This document shows, in pieces, positions 59,601 through 64,000 of a DNA stretch of 64,000 bases. The DNA comes from Membranipora membranacea (Eukaryota; Bryozoa; Gymnolaemata; Cheilostomatida; Membraniporidae), in contig OU612068.1 of assembly GCA_914767715.1 (NCBI GenBank), positions 9,734,001-9,798,000 of the forward strand, in the 5' to 3' direction. The notes under the pieces were generated by a model that saw only the letters and a list, made by a program, of their open reading frames with translations, was not told the DNA's origin and did no database searches. The translations under genes were made by a program, and so were the position numbers. Within the stretch, counting starts at the first letter, position 1. Every line of letters starts with the position of its first letter.

Positions 59601-62526
59601 ACAACCCGTTGGCCTTGACTGAGCTCACAGCAGAGCTGTCGGAGAATCTGGAGAACGCCACTGATGAGCAGATCGGTCTGATGGTGGACATAGTTGAGTT
59701 TATCGCTGACCCAGCGACACCTAAAGAACTCGTGAAGGAAGGAGAGTTTTTCTTTGATATCGTGAATAATATGATGGACGCACCTCTGGAAAAAGAGAAA
59801 AGTCGGAGGAGACGAGAAACAGGTGAAGATGATAGTAAAGATGAAGACGCGGATATATCTCCAGCTCAAAGGTAAGGTCAATTTCAATTTTCACAGCATC
59901 ATGTTATATTTCCATTTTAATGTGACAGATTGCCAATTTTTTTAATCCGTCAGTTACTGCTAGGACCAGCAAAATGTTATTCCAAGCAGAATTTTCCTGC
60001 GGCCCCGTTATTGTGGAGCTGCCAAAAACTTGAAACCACAACTTGACATTTAAACTTTCTTTTGCAATTTTTCAAAAGATTTTTTTTTAAATTACCATCT
60101 ATGGTGGTACTAATTGTAAATTGTCTGATTTTTAGATCCGTGTTCGAATTTCAAGATAGAAATGAGTGGTCTAGATATTTATCCATTTTTAGATCCGGGT
60201 TCTAACTTAAAGAAAGCAATGGGTGGTCTAGATATTTATCCATTTTTTACCTATCCATCAAAGTTATGTTTTAGGTTTCAATTCTCATTTCGGATGTACT
60301 GCAGCATTGGTGAAATCTAGGGTAATAATTTATGCATCTTCAAAAATAAATTCAATTAGATTTCCCTTTAATAAAATTGTTTCCTATTGCTGGCAAGCAG
60401 TTTTTACCTGTGCATGCATAATTCATTAGTTCTCTATGAATTTTTTTGTAGACTTGCGTTGTCTGTTGAGGATTTTGTCAGCTCTGCCAAAATTAATGAA
60501 GCTCGGATCACCCTGGAACGGAAAAACCTTCTTGTGGAGGTAGAGTGTTAACTATTTATAATAAAAATGCGGTCATAATATGTGGGACGTTTCTAAAACA
60601 ATACCCACGTGTGGCAAACGCAGGATCACTCTATCACATATCTGGGCGTGTCACTCTAAATGTGAAGGATCAGGTGTTGAATATAACGCCTCGGTATCAT
60701 GCGTACTTGTTTTGAGGCGGTCATTATAGAGAAATTGAAAATAAATGAGACCGTAATGACTAAGGCAAGAACTAGGTAAAAGCTTATGGATTAATTCCGA
60801 AGCTTCTCAACTTTTTCATAAATTATCATAAATTTTCAGACAGGTTTAAATTATTTTAAATTTAACCTTGGTTCTTTGCAGGTTTTAAATACTGAGAAGT
60901 TGGGCTCTCACGAGAAGCCCTCACTCATGGTAGATGATTTACAAGTTTCCCTACCCTATACTGTGGCTAATGGTGAGTTATATCTACACATTGACCATAT
61001 TGAATATTGCATGGGGTCTCTCAAGCTACAAGTTATGGCTAGAGAAATACGGCATTTTTGTGTGAAAAACGTGTATAATAATGAGTGTTCAGCACTGCCA
61101 AATTCTAAGATTATTACCTTGATTTTAGTGCTATAATTTTGGTTTTATTAACGAAATGATTGAAGTTAAAAGGGATTAAGCTTATCAGGATTGTTGTTCA
61201 CAATAACTCAACATTAGCCTTGTTGGCTCCGATCTCCTTTCAGACATAAATACTTGATTTATTGCCCTGTTTCATAAATCAGGATATAGTTTTGATAATA
61301 AACAAGTTCTCAAAGGCCTATTTATTACTCAGTCTTCTTGGGATAGGCGTGTTCACTCCTATCCTTCAGTGTCTGAAGGTAAGACATCATCAGGTTATTA
61401 ACCATGGCAATGACCTACAAAGATGTAGAAGGGAAAAAGTGAGACTACTTAGTGGTCTGCATTGCTCAATTCTCAGAACATCCTCCCGGACATGTCAGTC
61501 CCTATGACACTGTCAAATGTCACATGATTAAATTGAGACCCCTATTTGCAAAAACATCCTTGATTCAAGGCCACATTGATTAAATTCATACCCTGTCACT
61601 GCTCGATTTTAATTACTGATTGAACAACAAACGCACTATAAAATCAAAAGTTGGGCAAAACTTTTAGAGAAGTCGTCCATCCTTTTTTTTATTCCATGCT
61701 AACGAACAGAAATTCTAGAGAACAAACAAATGATATGCAAAGTGGATACTACTGCTGCCTTATTCACATTGACTGGTGTCGGGCAATTTGAATCAAAATC
61801 AGAGCTCATTGTCTGTTCTCAGCTCTTTAGCATGTATTGAGATGAGGCATAGCTTCATATTAAGCTGCTACAACAACCTCCACCCGCTCATCTTTTATTA
61901 CTGATGTTCAGCTAATTTTCACACTTCTTTTCTCAGGCTCTAAAGTATCGTTTGTGAAGTATGCCAGCTCAGCATTGTTTGGGGATGGAGGATTACTATT
62001 GGGCGATTCTGTGTTCAGTGCTTCAGTGAGTGGAAAAGAGATCAAAGACACAAAAGGAGCTATCCAATTTACAATGCAGGTTTGTTCTTTCAAATTTACA
62101 TGATCGAGGGTCACATTTATTTCACTTTCACAACCAATCAATGGTAACGTTTAAGGGAGTTGAGTATCAAATTACTTTGACACTTTCTCAACTCAACTGA
62201 ACCGAGAACAAGTTTGTTCCCTCGGTGGTGGCGGAGTGATATATCAAAAGTCGGGTAGTGAGGCGCCGCACCTTGATATGCCATGTTTTTAGCGATCTTC
62301 TGCTTTTACAGAGGGAACAAACTTGTTCTTAACTTTATTGTTTTAATCAAGGTTGGAACTCTTATTTCAGATACCAGATAACATTTCAGCAGACATAAAG
62401 CCTGTCTGCTCTTACTATAATTTCACTCTCTCCGATTGGTCCACTGATGGCTGCCATATTGTAGAAGTTGAGAACTCATCAGTCACCTGTCAGTGTAATC
62501 ACCTCACCAACTTCGCTATACTCATG
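42453..62526 (+). CDS. Adhesion-GPCR-type ectodomain: CTLD-CTLD-Ig-SEA-13 Cys repeats-GAIN/GPS (partial)
   Basis: Twenty exons (42453-42516, 44507-44647, 45136-45187, 45723-45898, 46664-46763, 47347-47370, 49059-49255, 50242-50396, 50888-51173, 51917-52115, 53061-53164, 53862-54069, 55117-55313, 55679-57947, 58516-58762, 59591-59871, 60452-60539, 60882-60972, 61937-62079, 62371-62526) keep phase throughout, giving 1,726 codons. The order is signal peptide 1-21, six-Cys segment about 28-65, CTLD 74-237, CTLD 255-394, Ig about 402-499, SEA-like about 502-600, and four-Cys repeats 637-1473. A GAIN domain follows, with GPS Cys1687, Trp1697, Cys1702, Cys1714, Cys1716 and cleavage motif His1718-Leu1719/Thr1720. 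Such proteins are cleaved at the GPS, and the ectodomain senses ligands or matrix at the cell surface. No helices are seen before the right edge, so the 7TM part is inferred. SEA plus Ig is reminiscent of the ADGRF group. Confidence 0.92.
44507..44647 (+). CDS. Adhesion-GPCR gene, exon 2: six-Cys segment
   Basis: The exon encodes a short cysteine-rich stretch (RTCTTPLTGC, LGCSLW, DDCDCQHWHC) of no recognised family. The donor GTTGGT is weak, but the alternative four bases downstream would bring a stop into frame. Confidence 0.75.
44680..44725. repeat. Dispersed C-rich element copy
   Basis: TAGTCTGCGCCCCCCCCCAG plus ACTATTGCCCCC lies just after the exon 2 donor of the adhesion-GPCR gene. It matches the copies near 38490 and 48340. 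Confidence 0.5.
45136..45187 (+). CDS. Adhesion-GPCR gene, exon 3: start of C-type lectin domain 1
   Basis: After a Gly run the exon encodes CPSGEEWHEYVN, the long-form CTLD opening (C-P-x-G-x-x-W). Donor GTAGGT. Confidence 0.82.
45723..45898 (+). CDS. Adhesion-GPCR gene, exon 4: C-type lectin domain 1, helices
   Basis: WNAAAQHCNSEYNSDLLNV is the characteristic CTLD helix with Cys and the A-x-L-like strand. The donor GTAAGA, rather than the later GTACTC, keeps phase with the next exon. Confidence 0.88.
46664..46763 (+). CDS. Adhesion-GPCR gene, exon 5: C-type lectin domain 1, core strand
   Basis: HWSGLRMIDGKLYWD corresponds to the W-I-G-L...W core of CTLDs. No EPN or QPD calcium/sugar motif is present. 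Confidence 0.87.
47172..47288. repeat. AT-rich foldback, GCAGAGTAA...TTACTCTGTC
   Basis: GACATGAT-x3-GCAGAGTAA faces TTACTCTGTCATGTTAC, with an AT-only centre that is itself palindromic. A shorter relative is at 51219-51246. It lies just upstream of the 24-nt microexon. Confidence 0.65.
47347..47370 (+). CDS. Adhesion-GPCR gene, exon 6: 24-nt microexon
   Basis: The exon encodes YYGYDRR with split codons at both ends. It sits between a TTCTTTCTAG acceptor and GTACAT. Because exon 5 ends in phase 2 and this one also ends in phase 2, it could be skipped without a frameshift. Confidence 0.6.
47637..47680. repeat. AT dinucleotide microsatellite, 22 units
   Basis: Pure AT run of 44 bp in an intron of the adhesion-GPCR gene. 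Confidence 0.97.
47690..47846. repeat. Inverted repeat sharing sequence with the SINE body
   Basis: TTTAGTGCTCAGACTGC and AGTTAGTG face CACTAACTCGCATTGGAGCA with CTGAGCACTTAGTC. The flanks repeat GTGGATTAGGATTAGGG and CATATCTGACCCT. The centre GATAATGTAATGCCACTAAC also occurs in the SINE near 38810. Confidence 0.7.
48325..48390. repeat. Dispersed C-rich element copy (reverse orientation)
   Basis: CGAGGGGCAAAAGTCTGGGG plus GGCTCAGAC is the reverse complement of the copy near 38490. An inverted TCTCAGACTTTCCCTCG lies just upstream, so the element can fold. Confidence 0.6.
48652..48828. mobile_element. Short terminal-inverted-repeat element (MITE-like)
   Basis: The termini TTGGCTCTG and CAGAGCCAA continue inward as imperfect complements (ATTGGC, GGCGGGT, AGGTCA), and the interior arms GAAAGTACCTA/TAGGTACTTTC and AGTGAAAGT/ACTTTC also pair. 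No coding capacity and no clear target duplication. Confidence 0.7.
49059..49255 (+). CDS. Adhesion-GPCR gene, exon 7: end of C-type lectin domain 1
   Basis: The exon encodes DRQCVSYR and FCTALYPFICYK, the closing Cys pair of a CTLD. The WND motif is absent, so calcium-dependent sugar binding is unlikely. Confidence 0.88.
50242..50396 (+). CDS. Adhesion-GPCR gene, exon 8: start of C-type lectin domain 2
   Basis: CGDEPGWFG, TCYKYFGD and YSAAEQACVNNNGKLAD give the opening and first two helices of a second CTLD. Confidence 0.92.
50888..51173 (+). CDS. Adhesion-GPCR gene, exon 9: rest of C-type lectin domain 2
   Basis: AIHTGMKEAS, KGCGMLW and GDCTETRPFICTRD complete the domain with its last two cysteines. 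The EPN/QPD and WND motifs are again missing. Confidence 0.92.
51219..51246. repeat. 28-bp palindrome, CAGAGTAAGGA family
   Basis: CAGAGTAAGGA-x6-TCCTAACTCTG lies 46 bp after the exon 9 donor and resembles the element at 47172-47288. Confidence 0.65.
51917..52115 (+). CDS. Adhesion-GPCR gene, exon 10: Ig-like domain, first part
   Basis: The exon encodes ESATLTCSVTG and GTIVWMKD, the B and C strands with the first Cys and Trp of an Ig domain. An alternative acceptor six bases downstream (51923) also keeps frame. Confidence 0.85.
53061..53164 (+). CDS. Adhesion-GPCR gene, exon 11: Ig-like domain, second part
   Basis: GELAGIYACEFWQ is the D/G-x-G-x-Y-x-C strand F of the Ig fold. An intron inside the domain is normal for this family. 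Confidence 0.88.
53862..54069 (+). CDS. Adhesion-GPCR gene, exon 12: SEA-like domain, first part
   Basis: The exon begins with a short strand (TTSLRMS) and has a helix VQRVYDILLAKVQSTLAN ending in VNIIQLR. This pattern is seen before the SEA cleavage strand. Confidence 0.72.
55117..55313 (+). CDS. Adhesion-GPCR gene, exon 13: SEA-like domain, second part
   Basis: KDGKTEVDYRITM aligns with the SEA strand GSV-x-V-x-Y-x-I. The self-cleaving Gly-Ser pair is Gly574-Lys575 here, so autoproteolysis is not expected. A Ser/Thr/Asn-rich tail follows. Confidence 0.74.
55679..57947 (+). CDS. Adhesion-GPCR gene, exon 14: twelve tandem four-Cys repeats in one exon
   Basis: A single 2,269-nt exon encodes twelve repeats of about 60-65 residues. 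The central ones (4 to 8) share a pattern of Cys, then HP-x-G-x-x-W-x-L, then G-x-CNN/CDN, then A-x-C-x-GD-x3-GG-x-W, then x-C-x3-C. The spacing (about 32, 10 and 16 residues between cysteines) and the Trp before the fourth Cys recall sushi/CCP modules, but the match is loose. Many N-glycosylation sequons occur. Sushi modules usually have one exon each, so an uninterrupted array is unusual. Confidence 0.9.
58516..58762 (+). CDS. Adhesion-GPCR gene, exon 15: thirteenth four-Cys repeat
   Basis: CPTQQFVHPDTK, LGTCQGEE, AVCEAV and GQWVDANYTEC give one more divergent repeat. It ends with a helix start (MTDQLANLMD) leading into the GAIN domain. Confidence 0.88.
59591..59871 (+). CDS. Adhesion-GPCR gene, exon 16: GAIN subdomain A with tetra-Arg site
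   Basis: The exon has helices typical of GAIN subdomain A (LTELTAELSENLENATDEQI). A KSRRRRETGEDD segment follows, a furin-like site at residues 1545-1548, and then an acidic tail. Confidence 0.87.
60452..60539 (+). CDS. Adhesion-GPCR gene, exon 17: GAIN domain
   Basis: The exon encodes LSVEDFVSSAKI and LERKNLLVEV, helix-to-strand transition of a GAIN domain. Phases fit both neighbours. Confidence 0.82.
60882..60972 (+). CDS. Adhesion-GPCR gene, exon 18: GAIN domain strands
   Basis: The exon encodes VLNTEKLGSHEKP and LQVSLPYTVAN, beta strands of GAIN subdomain B. Donor GTGAGT. Confidence 0.82.
61937..62079 (+). CDS. Adhesion-GPCR gene, exon 19: GAIN subdomain B
   Basis: VSFVKYASSALFG and LLLGDSVFSASVSGKEI match the typical GAIN segment (V-x-Y-x-NLF, then VISASV). 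The donor is GTTTGT. Confidence 0.87.
62204..62330. repeat. Foldback repeat before the GPS exon
   Basis: GAGAACAAGTTTGTTCCCTC returns at 62311-62330 as GAGGGAACAAACTTGTTCTT. The spacer is about 87 bp and comparatively GC-rich (GGCGCCGCACC). Confidence 0.75.
62371..62526 (+). CDS. Adhesion-GPCR gene, exon 20: GPS motif
   Basis: CSYYNF, SDWSTDGC and SVTCQCNHLTNFAILM form a complete GPS with both disulfide pairs' cysteines, the Trp and the His-Leu-Thr cleavage triad. The sequence stops just before the tethered-agonist strand would enter the first helix. Confidence 0.95.
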
Positions 62527-64000
62527 GTAAGATACCTAGCTTGAGAACCCATATAAATTTTAAGGGAAAAGGGTGGTTGAAGTGAGCGCCTTCTACAAAC
62601 CAAAAACCAAAATTAAGAAAGCTTGAGCACTCCTGAAAAATCGGTCAAGTGTTGAATTATATAATGATAATATATTGATAATTGTTTTGATTTTATACCC
62701 AATCAGAACCAATTATAATTATAATTAATTATGGTAAGACTGAATAATAATACATGAAGCGTCAATCGTATAAGAAACTGGTGAAAAAGACTGAATCGGT
62801 GTACTGAAAACATTATATCCACCAATAACAGCGACTGTATGGGAAGTGAATAGGACATGTAACTTTGTGCATGCTCAGCTCAAATCTTAAAAGCTACACC
62901 AGTTACCATTCAAATTTGTAGTATATTAATCATTATTTATTTCATTCTAAAAACTTTTTTGACCTGATATTATCTATTCTTGCTTTGTAGCCGGCTAATG
63001 TAAATAATATTTATAGCTATATCAGAACAGAATTATGATCCCTCGAGTTTGTTACTCCTAAGGCAGAGCCTCAGCTTTCATTTAGCAGGTTGTGGAAACA
63101 AAATTAATAGTTTCACCAGACTTTAGCTTAGGTTAATTAAAACCTAATCGTATTGTAAATACATTTATCTCTATTTACTTGTCTGGTCATTGTTCCAAGA
63201 TAATTGATATTTTAATGGTCAGTCAGTGGGAGGTCATTTTCCTGGAAGGGTTTATCAGCCTCTCGCATCAGACAGTCAGAGCAGACAAATGTCCGTACAT
63301 CAATGGATATCCAGACAATTCTGATGCTAAAGGCAATTTCTGTGTTGAGACAAATGTCAAAAAAAGGCCAATAAGTTCATGATCTGAAATTGCACGTCCC
63401 TTTCGCAGACCTCAATTTCCTAACATCAAACATTAATTTCCTAATGGCAGTTCCTCCCAATATTGTTGTAAGTCATATTTTGATCACAAAATGAAAATTC
63501 AGATCTGCAGCAGCCCCTCCCCCATCGCTATCTGATCTTCTTATTTATGCCTTGCCTTTTTTGAGCCGCAATATTTCACAATGTCATTTATAAGTAATTT
63601 TTTTCTATTGCGGGAGATTAGAAGAAACCTTTGAAAGCACTTTCTCAATCAAGCCCAACTATGTTTCACAGCATTCTTGCAGACATCAATCTCATATCAA
63701 TCTCCATTTTGATCTATAAATAAGGCCCATTCTTGATGATGCAATGATGACCATCTGATAGCCTGGCCCCGCCCAGTCAAGGCATTAAGTTAGAGACTCA
63801 TAACAGCTTTGTCATGCGGCCGGGTTTTTGTTCGGGATTGCCATGTGACAAGGCTAGAGTCATAAGCCTGAAATACTGAATCTTTTGGTCAAAGAAGGAG
63901 CAATTTTATCGAATATTACTGTAGTAGAATCTGCCACCTGCAGAAGTTTTCTTCTAATACATATTATCATAGACCGTTTGTTCTAACTTGTGTACTCGTC
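62527..64000 (+). other. Intron of the adhesion-GPCR gene, no further exon seen
   Basis: No hydrophobic helix-coding exon with splice sites could be recognised up to the right edge. The transmembrane exons are expected beyond the window. Confidence 0.5.

Noticed and set aside
63179-63382. Open frame near the right edge considered as a first transmembrane exon
   Set aside because: Lacks a 20-residue hydrophobic helix and any sequence expected after a GPS; no suitable acceptor in phase was seen.

Overview
The window is eukaryotic nuclear DNA: AT-rich, with short exons, canonical GT-AG introns, microsatellites, foldback elements and a tRNA-type SINE. No prokaryotic or organellar signature was seen. 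Three multi-exon protein genes were assembled by hand from splice sites and phase continuity. The gene set (a GT13 glycosyltransferase with FAM3/ILEI modules, a MiT/TFE bHLH-zipper factor, and an adhesion-GPCR with C-type lectin, Ig, SEA and GAIN domains) fits an invertebrate, most likely a marine deuterostome such as an echinoderm or hemichordate. That taxonomic placement is inference.

Left third, minus strand (about 1.9-15.9 kb): fifteen exons of a POMGNT1-like type II Golgi/ER glycosyltransferase. It has a membrane anchor, an acidic/proline/lysine linker, two complete tandem FAM3/ILEI domains (vertebrate POMGNT1 has one stem domain), a Cys-containing linker and the first part of a GT13 catalytic domain. 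The rest of the catalytic domain lies left of the window and the start codon exon was not identified. The last two visible introns carry TTAA-bounded foldback elements, one of them a near-perfect 1.39-kb palindrome.

About 15.9-21.1 kb: a head-to-head interval without a firm gene, holding a decayed non-LTR retrotransposon fragment, an 11-bp minisatellite and other short repeats.

Middle, plus strand (about 21.1-38.4 kb): a complete eight-exon MiT/TFE (MITF/TFEB-type) gene encoding 390 aa, with a TATA box and a candidate poly(A) signal. The bHLH-zipper is well conserved, but the protein is compact. It lacks the recognisable vertebrate 14-3-3 phosphosite and Ser-rich C-terminal tail.

About 38.4-42.4 kb: intergenic, with a tRNA-derived SINE and a 26-bp tandem repeat.

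Right third, plus strand (42.45 kb to beyond the right edge): twenty exons (1,726 codons) of an adhesion-GPCR ectodomain. The order is signal peptide, six-Cys segment, two C-type lectin-like domains, Ig, SEA-like, thirteen about 62-residue four-Cys (sushi-like) repeats, then GAIN with an intact GPS. Twelve repeats lie in one uninterrupted 2.27-kb exon. The seven-helix part would lie right of the window. This ectodomain is the best candidate for something not described before.

The three genes show no evidence of co-function. They look like ordinary chromosomal neighbours involved in glycosylation, transcription and adhesion/signalling.
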